From: Pseudomonas costantinii
GTDB lineage: Bacteria > Pseudomonadota > Gammaproteobacteria > Pseudomonadales > Pseudomonadaceae
Length of the DNA: 64,000 nucleotides
NCBI RefSeq assembly: GCF_001870435.1
Contig: NZ_MDDR01000022.1
Location: 86,399-150,398 of the forward strand
Direction of reading: 5' to 3'
Shown here piece by piece: positions 1-10,508 of this stretch; the stretch's first letter is position 1, and every line of letters starts with the position of its first letter. A model generated the notes under the pieces. That model was not told the DNA's origin. It did no database searches and saw only the letters and a list, made by a program, of their open reading frames with translations. Position numbers and translations under genes: made by a program.

Positions 1-1428
1 GCATTCGAAGTTGACCATGAACTTGATGGCTTTCGCATCTTTACCCAAGCCATGCAGCACTACAGGTGCCGGTTGTTGCATGATTTGGGCTTTGACTGCG
101 AGGCTGAAGGTGCGAGTGTCATACACGGCACGCTCCAACGGTTCGACCACCACGATGTAAGTCGACCAGATCGCCAGTACTGCGGCGAATGCCGGGCCCA
201 AGGTGCGCAGTCGAGGTTTGAACACGGCCAACAACGCCAGTACTTGAAGCGCGCCCAGTACCGTGAAGATCAGCCCCAGGCTGGCCAACTGCTCTGGGTA
301 ACGCCGCCGCGCCACCACCAGCCCGATCGCCAAGAGTGCCGGCAACAGCGTCCAGATGCCCAGCATCAAGCCGCGCAGCCAAGCAAACAATCGCCCTTGG
401 CTGACCTGGAACGGGTAGGCCGCAATGATCGCGGCCATCGGCAGCATCGGCAGTATGTAACGCGCCTTTTTGGCCTGAGGTACCGACAAGCCCAACATCA
501 CCAGCAAGCCGGCCGCCGCGCAGTACAACACCAACTGCAGCGCAGGGTCCGGTGCCCGACGGCCGCCGAGCACGACTGCCAGCAGCACCAACAACGCCAC
601 CGGATAGGCCAGAGCGTAATTGCCCATGGAACTGGTGAAGTAATACAGCACGCCGCTGGAGCCTTCGGTGCCATCCATGCGGCCCATGAACTGCATGCGG
701 ATCACGTCCCGCAAGAACTCCTCGCCACCACTGAGCTTGGCCAGCAGCAGCAATAGACCGACACACGCCGCCAACAGGGCCAGGGCCAGCACACCAAAGG
801 TGAACAGTTGGCGCCATTGCCGGTTGAGTAGGTAATAGCTGCACAATACGCCCGTTGGAATGACCAGGCCGATCGGCCCGCGAATCGCAAAACCCAGAAT
901 CAGCAAAAGAAACAGCCAGTGCAGACGTTTGGCTGCACCGAAGTGATCATGCGCATAACCCAGGTAGAACACCGTCAAGGCTACGGCAGCGAGCATCTGG
1001 TCCAGGGACACGGCACGGGTTTCGCTGATGAAGGTACTGCTGAGCAACAACATTGCGATGCTCAACAGCCCCCAACGCGCGGAGTAGGGCGCCGTAAGGC
1101 GATACACCAGCGTGACGATCAGCGCCGAAGCGATGGACGTGGGCAACCACGCCGTAAGACTGCTGACCTGGCCAAAAGGCAAGGACAGCAGCCATGTCAG
1201 TAACGTCGAAGTCGCCAGGTAGTCGGCGTAGGGCTGCCCATACGTCGTGGGGAAAAAGCTCGGCCCATGACGCAGCATTTCCTGGGCAAACAACACGAAT
1301 CGAGAGTCAAACCCAATAATTGTCTGGTGCCAGTTACCGGCGATAAACAGCACCAACGCCAGGAGCCCAAGCCCCAGCGACTGGTGACGAATCGTTGCAT
1401 TCAGCAGGGGCGGATGAGCTTTGTTCAC
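1..1428 (-). CDS. ArnT-like GT39/PMT-family membrane glycosyltransferase, 3' end outside window
   Basis: An open frame runs from a GTG at 1428 to the left edge without a stop, giving about 476 residues. It is strongly hydrophobic with many membrane segments. Near the N-terminus it has the Asp-containing first periplasmic loop typical of PMT/ArnT-like enzymes (residues around FDSRFVLFAQEML). The GTG lies 3 bases after the ugd stop, with AAGGAAG inside the end of ugd as ribosome-binding site; the next in-frame ATG would remove the loop. Its place as the last gene of the arn operon suggests a lipid-linked sugar transferase acting at the inner membrane on lipid A or another envelope glycan. The substrate cannot be read from the sequence. 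It is a second, distinct transferase besides arnT. Confidence 0.8.
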   Translation of the reverse strand, partial: MNKAHPPLLNATIRHQSLGLGLLALVLFIAGNWHQTIIGFDSRFVLFAQEMLRHGPSFFPTTYGQPYADYLATSTLLTWLLSLPFGQVSSLTAWLPTSIASALIVTLVYRLTAPYSARWGLLSIAMLLLSSTFISETRAVSLDQMLAAVALTVFYLGYAHDHFGAAKRLHWLFLLLILGFAIRGPIGLVIPTGVLCSYYLLNRQWRQLFTFGVLALALLAACVGLLLLLAKLSGGEEFLRDVIRMQFMGRMDGTEGSSGVLYYFTSSMGNYALAYPVALLVLLAVVLGGRRAPDPALQLVLYCAAAGLLVMLGLSVPQAKKARYILPMLPMAAIIAAYPFQVSQGRLFAWLRGLMLGIWTLLPALLAIGLVVARRRYPEQLASLGLIFTVLGALQVLALLAVFKPRLRTLGPAFAAVLAIWSTYIVVVEPLERAVYDTRTFSLAVKAQIMQQPAPVVLHGLGKDAKAIKFMVNFEC

Positions 1429-1431
1429 GTA

Positions 1432-2811
1432 TCAGTCTTCCTTGACTGGCGATACCCAGTTTTGTTGGGGAATCGGCAACTCGCAGGAGTCGCCACGGCC
1501 CATTGGGAAATATTTGAAGCCTTTGCGTGCCAGGCGCTCGCCGTCGTACAGGTTGCGACCGTCGAAGATCACCGGGTTTTTCAGACGATCAAGGATCAGG
1601 TCAAAATCCGGCGCCTTGAATTGCTGCCATTCGGTGCAGACGATCAGCGCATCGGCGCCGCTCAAGGCGGACTCCGGGGTACCCAGCAGCGTCAGGCGCG
1701 ACTCGTCGCCGTAGATACGCTGGGTTTCCTGCATGGCTTCCGGGTCAAACGCGCGAACATTGGCGCCTGCTGCCCACAGGGCTTCCATCAGCACACGGCT
1801 TGGCGCATCGCGCATGTCATCGGTGTTGGGTTTGAAGGCCAGGCCCCACAAGGCGAACGTCTTGCCCTGCAGATCGCCCTTGAAGAAGGCATTGATACGT
1901 TCGAATAACTTGCTCTTCTGGCGTTGGTTAATCGCTTCCACGGCTTCCAGCAGGTCGCTGGAGCAATTGGCTTCTTTGGCGCTGTGGATCAAGGCACGCA
2001 TATCTTTGGGGAAGCACGAACCGCCGTAGCCGCAACCAGGGTAGATGAAGTGGTAGCCAATGCGGGTGTCGGCACCGATGCCAAGGCGCACGGCTTCGAT
2101 GTCGGCACCCAGGTGTTCGGCAAGCTCGGCGATCTGGTTGATAAAGCTGATCTTGGTGGCCAGCATGCAGTTGGCAGCGTACTTGGTCAGTTCGGCGCTG
2201 CGCAGGTCCATGAAGATGATGCGGTCGTGGTTGCGGTTGAATGGCGCGTACAGGTCGCGCATCACTTCACGCACTTCTTCGCGCTCGCAACCGATGACGA
2301 TTCGGTCCGGGCGGCGGCAGTCGGCAACGGCCGTGCCTTCCTTGAGGAATTCCGGGTTGGAGACGATATCGAATACCAGGTGACGGCCAGCGTCGCGTAG
2401 GTTTTTCTCGATATGCGCGCGCAAGGTATCGCCGGTGCCGACGGGAACGGTGGATTTTTCCACCAGGATCACCGGCTCGACGCGATGACGGGACACGGCA
2501 TCGCCTACCGACAGCACGTATTTCAGGTCAGCCGAACCGTCTTCGTCCGATGGCGTGCCCACGGCGATAAACAGTACTTCACCGTGTTCAACGGCGAGTT
2601 TTTCGTCGTAGGTAAAGTGCAGGCGTCCGCTTTCCAGGTTTTCCTTGACCATGGCGGCGAGGCCCGGCTCGAAGATGGTCACGTGGCCTTTCTGGAGCGA
2701 TTCGACCTTGCTTTTATCAACGTCCATGCAGATTACATCGTGACCGACTTCGGCCAATACGGTGGCCTGTACCAGACCGACGTAACCACTACCAAATACA
2801 CTGATTTTCAT
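1432..2811 (-). CDS. ugd: UDP-glucose 6-dehydrogenase
   Basis: 459 residues, normal length for the family. It oxidises UDP-glucose to UDP-glucuronate with two NAD+, providing the precursor for UDP-4-amino-4-deoxy-L-arabinose. The N-terminus has the Rossmann motif [10 protein letters not shown] and an acidic residue ending the second strand (CMDVD). The catalytic cysteine is in the [10 protein letters not shown] motif and the UDP-binding C-terminal domain is complete. The start overlaps the arnF stop by 4 bases (ATGA), so translation is coupled. In this operon it supplies substrate to the ArnA decarboxylase domain. Confidence 0.96.
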   Translation of the reverse strand: MKISVFGSGYVGLVQATVLAEVGHDVICMDVDKSKVESLQKGHVTIFEPGLAAMVKENLESGRLHFTYDEKLAVEHGEVLFIAVGTPSDEDGSADLKYVLSVGDAVSRHRVEPVILVEKSTVPVGTGDTLRAHIEKNLRDAGRHLVFDIVSNPEFLKEGTAVADCRRPDRIVIGCEREEVREVMRDLYAPFNRNHDRIIFMDLRSAELTKYAANCMLATKISFINQIAELAEHLGADIEAVRLGIGADTRIGYHFIYPGCGYGGSCFPKDMRALIHSAKEANCSSDLLEAVEAINQRQKSKLFERINAFFKGDLQGKTFALWGLAFKPNTDDMRDAPSRVLMEALWAAGANVRAFDPEAMQETQRIYGDESRLTLLGTPESALSGADALIVCTEWQQFKAPDFDLILDRLKNPVIFDGRNLYDGERLARKGFKYFPMGRGDSCELPIPQQNWVSPVKED

Positions 2812-3221
2812 GGGGAATTCCTGGGGCTTGCAACGCTAGCACGACGAGAGTTAATAACCAGTACACCGAGGATGACCAAAGCCACCCCCAGGGTTTTTGA
2901 AAGCGAAAAATGTTCGTTGAACACCGGCAGGCTGGCCGCCAGCAGGTACACCAGCGCGTAGCTGATGCTGAGCAGCGAATAGGCGCGCCCCAGGGGCAAG
3001 TGTTTGAGCGCGCCGAGCCAGCACAGCATCGACAATGCATAGGCGATGATCGCCAGGATCACTACGCCCAAGGCGCCCAAGTCGATGGCGTTGCTGTTGA
3101 ACGCGCTCAACCACTCTGCGGGCAACGGCAGGCGCGTCATGCTCCAGCGCATGCCCAACTGGGCGGCGCTGACCAGGCCGACACTGCCCAAGGCCAGGGC
3201 GAAGCCTTGAACCCGGCTCAT
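2808..3221 (-). CDS. arnF: Undecaprenyl phosphate-aminoarabinose flippase subunit ArnF
   Basis: 137 residues with four predicted membrane helices, as in small EmrE-like transporters. With ArnE it is thought to move undecaprenyl phosphate-L-Ara4N from the cytoplasmic to the periplasmic face of the inner membrane. The identification rests on size, hydrophobic pattern and position between arnE and ugd. Both ends overlap neighbours by 4 bases, indicating tight translational coupling. ArnE and ArnF are hard to tell apart by sequence alone; gene order (T-E-F) decides the name. Confidence 0.9.
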   Translation of the reverse strand: MSRVQGFALALGSVGLVSAAQLGMRWSMTRLPLPAEWLSAFNSNAIDLGALGVVILAIIAYALSMLCWLGALKHLPLGRAYSLLSISYALVYLLAASLPVFNEHFSLSKTLGVALVILGVLVINSRRASVASPRNSP

Positions 3222-3565
3222 ACCTGACGTCCCAGCAGGACGACACCGGCGATGACCAGAACGACCCCCAGCCAGTGACGGCGATCAATGTGTTCATGAA
3301 ACACAAAGTGCGCCATCAGCGTGACCAGTACAAAATTCACGCTGAGCATAGGGTAGGCGATGCCGACTTCCAGGCGCTGCAATACCAACAGCCAAACCAA
3401 CAAGCCCAGGCCCAGGCAGACCAGCGCCGACCACAGCCATGGCGAACGCAGTTTCGGCGCCCAGCCGTCCGGCTGGTCGCGCCAGCTTTCCACAGCAAAC
3501 TTCTGCGAGACCTGGCCCATGCACGTGAGGAGAGAGGCACCTAACAAAAGAAGCAGGGTGATCAT
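3218..3565 (-). CDS. arnE: Undecaprenyl phosphate-aminoarabinose flippase subunit ArnE
   Basis: 115 residues, four hydrophobic segments, an EmrE/DMT-like half transporter. Around residues 68-83 the segment [16 protein letters not shown] is typical of ArnE. It follows arnT with a 4-base ATGA overlap and itself overlaps arnF by 4 bases. It is expected to pair with ArnF in the inner membrane to flip the lipid-linked aminoarabinose. Confidence 0.91.
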   Translation of the reverse strand: MITLLLLLGASLLTCMGQVSQKFAVESWRDQPDGWAPKLRSPWLWSALVCLGLGLLVWLLVLQRLEVGIAYPMLSVNFVLVTLMAHFVFHEHIDRRHWLGVVLVIAGVVLLGRQV

Positions 3566-5217
3566 TGCGTGACCTGTGGAAAGATCATGATCACGATATT
3601 GCCTTGCTCGTAGCGCTTACCGTCCTGGGGCAGCAGGTTCACTTCGGCGACTTCGTCGTCGCCCTTGACCCGCATGACCACGCCGACAGAGCCCTGTTTA
3701 CGCGCGTCAGTCATCCATTGCTGGACTTCGTTGATGTCGATCCGGCGATGGGCAGTGTCCGGATAGGCGATGCCGTATTTCACTTCGCCAACGGTGTTGT
3801 AGAGAGCAACATCCGGACGCGCCAGGCGCCATGACAGGGCTGATGCTGCGCCCAGGTCATTGCTCAGCAAGGCGGTGGTCGGTTGCAATTCCTGCAAGTG
3901 GTCGATGATGAACTGATCCGGGGTCTTGTTGTACACCACCGAATGGGGCAGGGCGGCCGGCACCAATGCCACCAGCAACCAGCTGCCGATGACCGGCGCA
4001 GCCCACAGTTTCAAAGGGCGTGCGGCTTGCAGCAGGTTGGCGACGATCCAGCCGAACAAGAAGGTAAACACCAGCACCAGGCTGAGGGTTTCCTCACCGT
4101 GTTCGTACACCGGCTTCTTCAATTGAAACCAGCTGATCGCCAACAAGCCCAGGACACCGATAACCAGGTTCAACCAACCGTTGATGCGCAATGCACGGCC
4201 ATGGCCCAGAGAGAGCTTGTCACTCAGGGTCGAGCCCATCAGCAGGGCCAGGGGCAGCAGGCACGGCATGATGTAGGACGGCAGCTTGCCTTTGGCCAGG
4301 CTGAAGAATGCCAGGGGCATCAACAGCCAAAGCAGCAGGAAAACCGTCTTGGGCAAGCGTTTTTCCAGCCATGCCTGTTTGACCGTAGACGGCAACAGGG
4401 CAACCCACGGCAACGAGAAGGCGACCAACAACGGCAGGTAATACCAGAACGGCTCGGCATGCTGGGCATCTTCACCGGCAAAGCGCTGGATATGCTCGTG
4501 CCAGAAGAAGAAGTTCCAGTAATCCGGCTCTTGCAGGTGTACAGCCAACGCCCAGGGCAGGCTGACGACAATCGCGACGATCACGGCCACCACGCCGTAA
4601 CCGAGCAATTCACGAAAGCGTTTCTGCCAGATCGCGTAGGGCAGGGCGATCAATACCGGCAACAACCAGGCCAGGAAACCCTTGGTCATGAAGCCCATGC
4701 CACAGGCAAAGCCGAGCAAGGCCCAGGACCACAAGCGGCCACGATGCGTGGCGCTATCGAAACAGAACCACAGCGCGACGCCCGTCAGGTTGACCCAGAA
4801 GGTGAATTGCGGGTCCAGGTTTGCATAACCACCGAGCAACGCCACGCTGGCAAAGCTCATGTACAGCACAGTGCTGACCAGGCTTTTTTGTGGGTCGTTC
4901 CACAGCCGGCGAGACACAAGGTAGACCAGCAGGATGCTCAGCCCGGTGCTCAAGGCCGAAGCAAATCGCACGCCGAACAGGTTCTGCCCGAAGATCGCCT
5001 GGCCCAGCGCGATCATCCAATAGCCTGCAGCGGGTTTTTCGAAGTAGCGAATGCCCATGAAGTGCGGCGAGGCCCACTTGCCGGTCAGCAGCATTTCCTG
5101 GCTGATCTGCGCATAACGGGTTTCATCGGGAATCCACAGACCATGAGTGGCCAGCGGTAACAGGTAAAACACAGCAAACGCCAACAGGAGCAGGGGCAAT
5201 GCCCAGCGCCGGATCAT
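3562..5217 (-). CDS. arnT: Lipid A 4-amino-4-deoxy-L-arabinose transferase
   Basis: 551 residues, the usual ArnT length. A GT83 polytopic inner-membrane enzyme that transfers L-Ara4N from undecaprenyl phosphate to lipid A phosphates on the periplasmic side, lowering negative charge and giving resistance to polymyxin and cationic peptides. The N-terminal loop has the [13 protein letters not shown] motif with the conserved acidic residues, followed by multiple membrane helices and a C-terminal periplasmic domain. Overlaps arnD upstream and arnE downstream by 4 bases each. Confidence 0.96.
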   Translation of the reverse strand: MIRRWALPLLLLAFAVFYLLPLATHGLWIPDETRYAQISQEMLLTGKWASPHFMGIRYFEKPAAGYWMIALGQAIFGQNLFGVRFASALSTGLSILLVYLVSRRLWNDPQKSLVSTVLYMSFASVALLGGYANLDPQFTFWVNLTGVALWFCFDSATHRGRLWSWALLGFACGMGFMTKGFLAWLLPVLIALPYAIWQKRFRELLGYGVVAVIVAIVVSLPWALAVHLQEPDYWNFFFWHEHIQRFAGEDAQHAEPFWYYLPLLVAFSLPWVALLPSTVKQAWLEKRLPKTVFLLLWLLMPLAFFSLAKGKLPSYIMPCLLPLALLMGSTLSDKLSLGHGRALRINGWLNLVIGVLGLLAISWFQLKKPVYEHGEETLSLVLVFTFLFGWIVANLLQAARPLKLWAAPVIGSWLLVALVPAALPHSVVYNKTPDQFIIDHLQELQPTTALLSNDLGAASALSWRLARPDVALYNTVGEVKYGIAYPDTAHRRIDINEVQQWMTDARKQGSVGVVMRVKGDDEVAEVNLLPQDGKRYEQGNIVIMIFPQVTQ

Positions 5218-6098
5218 GCCTGCTGCACTCCGAGCCAGCCTTCTCGGCCGCTCAACGCACCGCGCACCAGCTGTTGCTGGGGCAGGGTGGTCACATCCGC
5301 GGGCAACAGGTCGCCCAGGGGTTTGAAGTCGATGCCGCGCTGCCCGGCTTGGGCCAGCAACTGGCGGAAATCATCAGCCATCAGAATCCCTTCTACCTCT
5401 GCGTGAATCGTGTAGACGTTCAGCTTCGACTCGGCAAACCGGTCAAGAATGAAGCCGTTGAAATCTTTGGCAGCCACCACCGGTCCGACGACTTCGTCGA
5501 AGGTCGGCAGGTCTACCGGAATTTGTGGGGTGCCCGCGCAGCCATCGGCCAATGTCGGTCGAAACAGGCTGGTGCCCCGGCAATCGCTGTTGTAGCGAAA
5601 GTTGAAACCTTGCTTGGCTTGCACCACGCGTTCATCGGCGCGCCAACCGGCGGCCGCTGAACAGTCGATACGCTCACCGAGAATGTCGCTCAGGGTGTCT
5701 ACGCCACGTCGAATCTGCTCGATCAGCTGTGCGTCGCTCCAGCGTCCGGTGTTGGCCTGCCAGCCGTGGTGATCCCAGGCATGCAGGCCGACTTCATGGC
5801 CGGCAGCCTTGGCCTGGCGCATCAAGTGCCCCAGGTCACGGCCAATCGGTTTGCCCGGCCAGGCGGTGCCGGCCAGCAAAATATCCAGGCCATACAGCCC
5901 AACGGCGTTGGAGCGCAGCATCTTCCACAGGAATTGCGGACGGATGAGGCGCCACAAGTGGCGCCCCATGTTGTCCGGTCCAACGCTGAAGAAGAACGTC
6001 GCTTTTACCCCGGCTTCATCCAGGGACTCGAGCAACCGCGGCACACCTTCACGGGTGCCACGGTAGGTGTCGACGTCAATGCGAAGACCTGCCTGCAT
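5214..6098 (-). CDS. arnD: 4-deoxy-4-formamido-L-arabinose-phosphoundecaprenol deformylase
   Basis: 294 residues of the polysaccharide-deacetylase (NodB/CE4-like) fold. It removes the formyl group from undecaprenyl phosphate-L-Ara4FN. Visible motifs are the N-terminal RIDVDTYRG strand with metal-binding aspartates and, near residue 107, [11 protein letters not shown] with the conserved histidines. The start shares one base with the arnA stop (TAATG), so the two are coupled. Standard position in the arn operon. Confidence 0.95.
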   Translation of the reverse strand: MQAGLRIDVDTYRGTREGVPRLLESLDEAGVKATFFFSVGPDNMGRHLWRLIRPQFLWKMLRSNAVGLYGLDILLAGTAWPGKPIGRDLGHLMRQAKAAGHEVGLHAWDHHGWQANTGRWSDAQLIEQIRRGVDTLSDILGERIDCSAAAGWRADERVVQAKQGFNFRYNSDCRGTSLFRPTLADGCAGTPQIPVDLPTFDEVVGPVVAAKDFNGFILDRFAESKLNVYTIHAEVEGILMADDFRQLLAQAGQRGIDFKPLGDLLPADVTTLPQQQLVRGALSGREGWLGVQQA

Positions 6099-8089
6099 TA
6101 CTTCTTGTCCGCGATTTCGAGCATGGCTTCTTTCAGGAAGAAGTCCAGGGTGTTACCGATGGTTTCGCTCATCTCTACGGTCGGCTCCCAGTTCAGCAGG
6201 CGCTTGGCGTTTTCGATGCTTGGCTTGCGGTGTGCCACGTCCTGGTAACCGGTGCCGTAGAACGCCTTGCTTTCTACGTCGCGGAAACCGGCAAACGGAG
6301 GGAAGTTGCTGCGCAGCGGGTGAGCTTCGAACTGACGCAGCAGTTCTTCGCCCAGCTGACGAATGCTGGCTTCGTTTTCCGGGTTGCCGATGTTGACGAT
6401 CTGGCCGTCACACACACCATTTTCGTTATCAATGATGCGTGCCAGGGCTTCGATACCGTCAGCGATGTCAGTGAAGCAACGCTTCTGCTCGCCACCGTCG
6501 AACAGACGGATCGGGGTGCCTTCAACCAGGTTCAGGATCAACTGGGTGATAGCACGGGAGCTACCAATACGGGCGGAGTCCAGACGGTCCAGACGTGGGC
6601 CCATCCAGTTAAACGGACGGAACAGGGTGAACTTCAGGCCTTTGTCGCCGTAGGCCCAGATCACGCGGTCCAGCAGTTGCTTGGAGACCGAGTAGATCCA
6701 GCGTTGCTTGCTGACCGGACCCACCACCAGGTTGGAGGTGTCTTCATCGAAGTACTGGTCCTGGCACATGCCATAGACTTCGGAGGTCGACGGGAAGATC
6801 ACGCGCTTGTTGTACTTGACGCAGTGGCGAACCAGTTTCAGGTTCTCTTCGAAGTCCAGCTCGAATACGCGCAGCGGGTTACGGGTGTATTCGATCGGCG
6901 TAGCGATGGCCACCAGCGGCAGGACCACATCGCACTTCTTGATGTGGTACTCGATCCACTCGGAGTGAATGCTGATATCGCCTTCCACATAGTGGAAGTT
7001 CGGGTGGCTGCGCAGGCGCTCGATGGCGTCGGAGCCGATATCCAGACCGTAGATTTCATAACGGTCGTCACGCAGCAGGCGCTCGGACAGGTGGTTACCG
7101 ATAAAGCCGTTCACGCCCAGGATCAGTACGCGAGTACGACGTGGTTTGCGGCCGGACTCGGCACCGCGCAGTACGGAACCGTCCACCAGGCCCAGTTCAT
7201 CAGCCAGGGAAGGGCCGGCCAGGTACAGGCCGTTTTCGTTGCGCTGACCGAACTTGACCACCAGGGAGTCTTCGCCGCAAGCAATGCGCAGCGGGTTGAC
7301 GCTGATCACACGGCCTGGAGCCAGGCCTTCGTTGCCCTTGACCACTTCGGCTTGCCAAACAATCAGTTTGTGCTCGCCCACGGCGCAGAAAGCGCCTGGG
7401 TACGGTTGAGTGACGGCGCGAACCAGGTTGAACAGCTCTTCAGCCGGTTTTTTCCAGTCCAGCTTGCCATCAGCGGCGGTACGGCGGCCAAAGTAGGTCG
7501 CCTGGCTTTCGTTTTGGGCAGTTTCTGCCAGCTTGCCTTGAGCCAGTTGTGGCAGGGCATCGCGCAGCAGGTTGGTGGCCGCTTCACGCAGTTTGGCGTG
7601 CAGGGTCAGGCCGGTATCAGTACGGTCGATGACGACTTTCTGCTGGGCAAGGATCGCGCCGGCATCGGCACGCTTGACCATGCGGTGCAGGGTCACGCCG
7701 GTTTCGGTTTCGCCGTTGACCAGTACCCAGTTTGCCGGAGCACGGCCACGGTATTTAGGCAGCAGAGAGCCGTGCAGGTTGAACGCGCCTTTTTTGGCGG
7801 TGGCCAGCAGGGCTTCGCTCAGCAGGTTGCGGTAGTAGAAGGAGAAGATGAAATCCGGGTTCAGCTTGGCAATACGCTCGATCCACAGAGGGTGGTTGGC
7901 GTCTTCCGGTGCATGCACAGGGATGCCGTTGCGGGCGCACAGTTGAGCGACGGAACCGTAGAAATTGTTTTCCTTGGGGTCGTCGGCATGGGTGAACACG
8001 GCAGCGATGTCGTAGCCGGCAGCCAGCAGGGCTTCAATGCCTGCACAGCCAATATCGTGGTAAGCGAAGACAACAGCTTTTGAATTCAT
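6098..8089 (-). CDS. arnA: Bifunctional UDP-Ara4N formyltransferase / UDP-glucuronate decarboxylase
   Basis: 663 residues with both domains. Residues 1-304 form the formyltransferase domain with catalytic N104, H106 and D142 in [13 protein letters not shown] and [10 protein letters not shown]. Residues about 316-660 form the decarboxylase (SDR) domain with GVNGFIG at 324-330, S435-E436 in PSTSEVYG, and Y465/K469 in YSVSK. The enzyme oxidatively decarboxylates UDP-glucuronate to the 4-keto sugar and formylates UDP-L-Ara4N; the intervening transamination is ArnB's step, and arnB is not in this operon. The start overlaps arnC by 4 bases. Confidence 0.97.
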   Translation of the reverse strand: MNSKAVVFAYHDIGCAGIEALLAAGYDIAAVFTHADDPKENNFYGSVAQLCARNGIPVHAPEDANHPLWIERIAKLNPDFIFSFYYRNLLSEALLATAKKGAFNLHGSLLPKYRGRAPANWVLVNGETETGVTLHRMVKRADAGAILAQQKVVIDRTDTGLTLHAKLREAATNLLRDALPQLAQGKLAETAQNESQATYFGRRTAADGKLDWKKPAEELFNLVRAVTQPYPGAFCAVGEHKLIVWQAEVVKGNEGLAPGRVISVNPLRIACGEDSLVVKFGQRNENGLYLAGPSLADELGLVDGSVLRGAESGRKPRRTRVLILGVNGFIGNHLSERLLRDDRYEIYGLDIGSDAIERLRSHPNFHYVEGDISIHSEWIEYHIKKCDVVLPLVAIATPIEYTRNPLRVFELDFEENLKLVRHCVKYNKRVIFPSTSEVYGMCQDQYFDEDTSNLVVGPVSKQRWIYSVSKQLLDRVIWAYGDKGLKFTLFRPFNWMGPRLDRLDSARIGSSRAITQLILNLVEGTPIRLFDGGEQKRCFTDIADGIEALARIIDNENGVCDGQIVNIGNPENEASIRQLGEELLRQFEAHPLRSNFPPFAGFRDVESKAFYGTGYQDVAHRKPSIENAKRLLNWEPTVEMSETIGNTLDFFLKEAMLEIADKK

Positions 8090-9120
8090 GGCGAAACCTG
8101 ATCCGAAGGAGAAGTGGAGGTATGAGAAGTCGTCAGGCCGTCGACCACGACGACCGGAGCAGGTGCTGCGGGTTGGTTACGCAGCACTTTTTCAATAAAG
8201 AAGCGTGGACGGGCACGGACGTCACTGTACATGCGACCCAGGTATTCACCCAAGAGGCCCATGCCGATGAATTGACCGCCGGTGAAGACGAACAATACGG
8301 CGAACAGCACAAAAGTGCCGTCGCCGGCCCAAGTGGCGCCGAAGGCCAGGCGCAGAATGATCAACGCAAAGGCAAACACCATGCCCAACGCGGCCAGGCT
8401 GAAACCGACGATGCTCAGCAGGCGCAGCGGCGTGGTGGTCATGCAGGTCAGCAGGTCGAACATCAGGCTGATCAGGCGCATCGGGCTGTATTTGGACACG
8501 CCGTGTTCACGCTCGGCGTGATGCACCAGGATCTCTGTGGTGTGACGGGCAAAGCCGTTGGCCAGGATCGGGATAAAGGTGCTGCGCTCGCGGCAGGCCA
8601 ACATCGCGTCGACGATGGTGCGGCGATAGGCGCGCAGCATGCAGCCGTAGTCGGTCATGGCCACGCCGGTCGAGCGCTGCACGGCCAGGTTGATCAGGCG
8701 CGACGGCCAGCGGCGAAAGGCTGAGTCCTGGCGGTTGTTACGTACGGTGGCAACCACGTCGTAACCCAAGGCGGCTTGCTCCACCAGGCGCGGGATTTCT
8801 TCCGGCGGGTTCTGCAGGTCGGCGTCGAGGGTAATCACCACGTCGCCCCGGCACTGCTCGAAGCCGGCCATGATCGCCGCGTGCTGGCCGTAGTTACGGT
8901 TGAGGATCACCGCCACCACGTTGCTGCCGTCTTCAGCGGCGGCGTCTTCGAGCAATTGGGCCGAATTGTCGCGGCTACCGTCATCCACCAGGATGATTTC
9001 GTATTCGTAAGCCAGTTGCTTGCAGGCCGCCGTCGTGCGACGCAGCAATTCAGGCAGGCTCTCTTGTTCGTTGTAGACCGGGATAACGATCGACACGAGA
9101 TGAATAGGGTAGGGTTTCAA
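8086..9120 (-). CDS. arnC: Undecaprenyl-phosphate 4-deoxy-4-formamido-L-arabinose transferase
   Basis: 344 residues. A GT2 glycosyltransferase (residues about 8-170, with [10 protein letters not shown], the DDGSRDNS motif and the DADLQNPP metal-binding motif) followed by two C-terminal membrane helices (about 230-300). It links L-Ara4FN to undecaprenyl phosphate. The start is TTG at 9118-9120: an in-frame stop lies just upstream, no ATG fits, and GAGGT stands 9 bases before it. It is the first gene of the operon here, where arnB would normally precede it. Confidence 0.95.
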   Translation of the reverse strand: MKPYPIHLVSIVIPVYNEQESLPELLRRTTAACKQLAYEYEIILVDDGSRDNSAQLLEDAAAEDGSNVVAVILNRNYGQHAAIMAGFEQCRGDVVITLDADLQNPPEEIPRLVEQAALGYDVVATVRNNRQDSAFRRWPSRLINLAVQRSTGVAMTDYGCMLRAYRRTIVDAMLACRERSTFIPILANGFARHTTEILVHHAEREHGVSKYSPMRLISLMFDLLTCMTTTPLRLLSIVGFSLAALGMVFAFALIILRLAFGATWAGDGTFVLFAVLFVFTGGQFIGMGLLGEYLGRMYSDVRARPRFFIEKVLRNQPAAPAPVVVVDGLTTSHTSTSPSDQVSP

Positions 9121-9589
9121 AGATTCAAGACCTCGGTGCTAGAGCGGTTGGAGCGTGAAAACAGCAGTAATCAGGGCTGATGGGCAGCTCACCGATTAAA
9201 CGTAGCGTGGGTTTGCGGTATTCATTCGACTTTCCTGAGGACGGGCAATAATTTCTTCCATGGGCTAGCAGAGTAAAGACGAAATATATGAAAGGTAAAG
9301 CGTAATCAACAGGTTAGTCGGGAAAAACGCGGTTCGTTCTCAAGTCCTGCGGCCAAGATTAAGCGGAAAAATGTTGAACGAATATGAAAGGCAGATGAAA
9401 AACTCGTTTATTTGACAGGTAGACAGCTAGGGTTCAGCTAAGTGACTGAAGTGTCTAGGGATACCTTTCCATGGCAAAACCGCAGCGTTTTTCGAAGAGT
9501 GCCATCTGCCACCGGTTTTATTCAACAATCTTCTCTGCATTGCCCCTCAAGTGCCGGTAAAGTAAGCCATCTCTTGCCAGGGTACTCGG
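9121..9589. other. Divergent intergenic region upstream of arnC, with short open frames and no arnB
   Basis: About 470 bases without a recognisable gene. On the minus strand there is a 21-codon frame at 9196-9261 (MEEIIARPQ..., with a second ATG preceded by AGGAAAG). A different, overlapping minus frame has no ATG and ends at 9125, five bases before the arnC start; it contains IGELPISPDYCCFHAP. Either could be a leader peptide, but neither is recognised. No arnB-like sequence is visible in any frame. This stretch must contain the arn promoter and that of the gene at 9590. Confidence 0.5.
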
Positions 9590-10393
9590 ATGAATAGCGT
9601 GCAGCTTTTACGCGGCCAATTGCGGCCCGCGTTGTTGGGTTTGTTGATGACCGTGGCGTGTGTCACGACCGTGCGGGCCGATGACGGGGTAGCACTCACC
9701 ACCGTCAGCCAGATGCCGGATGGCGTTGAAGTACGCGGCAAGCAGGTCGCGGCTTATACCTGGGACGACCGCCAAGGCAAGAATCTGCTGGTACTCGCCG
9801 AACAAGTCAGCGAGCGTGACGATGATGGCACCCAGTCGGCATTTGTCTACGCGGCCCAGTATTTGCTCGGCGGCGACCATCCCAAGCGCGTGTGGATGCT
9901 GTATGACGATGTGCAGCATTGCCAATTCGACGCAGGGCTGCGTTTTGACATGGCTGCCACCAAGGTCACCGATCTTTCCGGCGATGGCATCACCCAGGCC
10001 ACCGTGGGTTATTCGCGTACCTGCACCAGCGATGTCAGCCCTCATGAATTCAAGCTGATCATGCATGTCGGTAAATCCCAGAAGTACCGCCTGCGGGGCG
10101 TCGATCGCGTAGGCGCGAGTTGGTGGGACGAGGAGGCAGGCGCATTGCGTGGCATGCCGTTGCCCAAGGATTGCAGCATCGAAGCACAACAGGCACTGGT
10201 CAGCCAGTACAAGGAGCAGGGCACTGAGTTACCGCTGCCTGGCTGCTATGGCGATGAAAAAGACTTTACCAAGGCGCCGGACAGCTATTTGGCGTTTATG
10301 CGTCAGCAGTGGTTTGCGCTGATGCAGAAACAGGACACTGATTGGAGCCAGTCCCAGACCCAGCCTCAAGACCCTACCGATGACGATGAATAG
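9590..10393 (+). CDS. Secreted protein of unknown function
   Basis: 267 residues. A signal peptide is visible at residues 1 to about 30 (basic start, hydrophobic core LLGLLMTVACVTTV, cut near VRA-DD). The mature part alternates beta-rich segments with Asp-rich turns (TDLSGDGITQATVGYSR), which resemble FG-GAP/VCBS-type calcium-binding repeats, and the tail is acidic (PTDDDE). No catalytic motif is recognised. It is probably periplasmic or surface-exposed. The ATG follows AGGG at 9 bases. It is divergent from the arn operon. Confidence 0.72.
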   Translation: MNSVQLLRGQLRPALLGLLMTVACVTTVRADDGVALTTVSQMPDGVEVRGKQVAAYTWDDRQGKNLLVLAEQVSERDDDGTQSAFVYAAQYLLGGDHPKRVWMLYDDVQHCQFDAGLRFDMAATKVTDLSGDGITQATVGYSRTCTSDVSPHEFKLIMHVGKSQKYRLRGVDRVGASWWDEEAGALRGMPLPKDCSIEAQQALVSQYKEQGTELPLPGCYGDEKDFTKAPDSYLAFMRQQWFALMQKQDTDWSQSQTQPQDPTDDDE

Positions 10394-10449
10394 CCGGTGA
10401 TTGTGTGCCAAAGCCGATCTTGCGTTAGACTCAGCTTTCGCCAATTCAC

Positions 10450-10489
10450 TAAATATATCGATTAAACAATGATTTACTCGATATATTTA
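10450..10489. promoter_or_regulatory. Perfect 12-bp inverted repeat before the integrase gene
   Basis: TAAATATATCGA at 10450-10461 and its exact reverse complement TCGATATATTTA at 10478-10489, separated by 16 bases. It ends 19 bases before the recombinase start. It is AT-rich in a GC-rich surrounding. It could be an operator for autoregulation, a recombinase binding/crossover site, or part of the promoter. Confidence 0.65.
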
Positions 10490-10508
10490 ATCCAAAGGTT
10501 GATATGCC

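Noticed and set aside
119..1400. Several short minus-strand frames (for example 119-844 and 947-1195) suggesting a broken gene
   Set aside because: A single uninterrupted frame from the GTG at 1428 to the window edge explains the stretch as one membrane protein; the others are out of frame with it.
3883..5160. 425-codon open frame on the plus strand opposite arnT
   Set aside because: Rich in Gln, Arg and His with no domain; it is the typical antisense shadow of a GC-rich gene. The same holds for the 617-codon frame at 6230-8083 opposite arnA.
9358..9363. CTTAAT on the minus strand upstream of arnC, a PmrA half-site
   Set aside because: No second half-site at the required 5-base spacing is present, so a PmrA box cannot be claimed.
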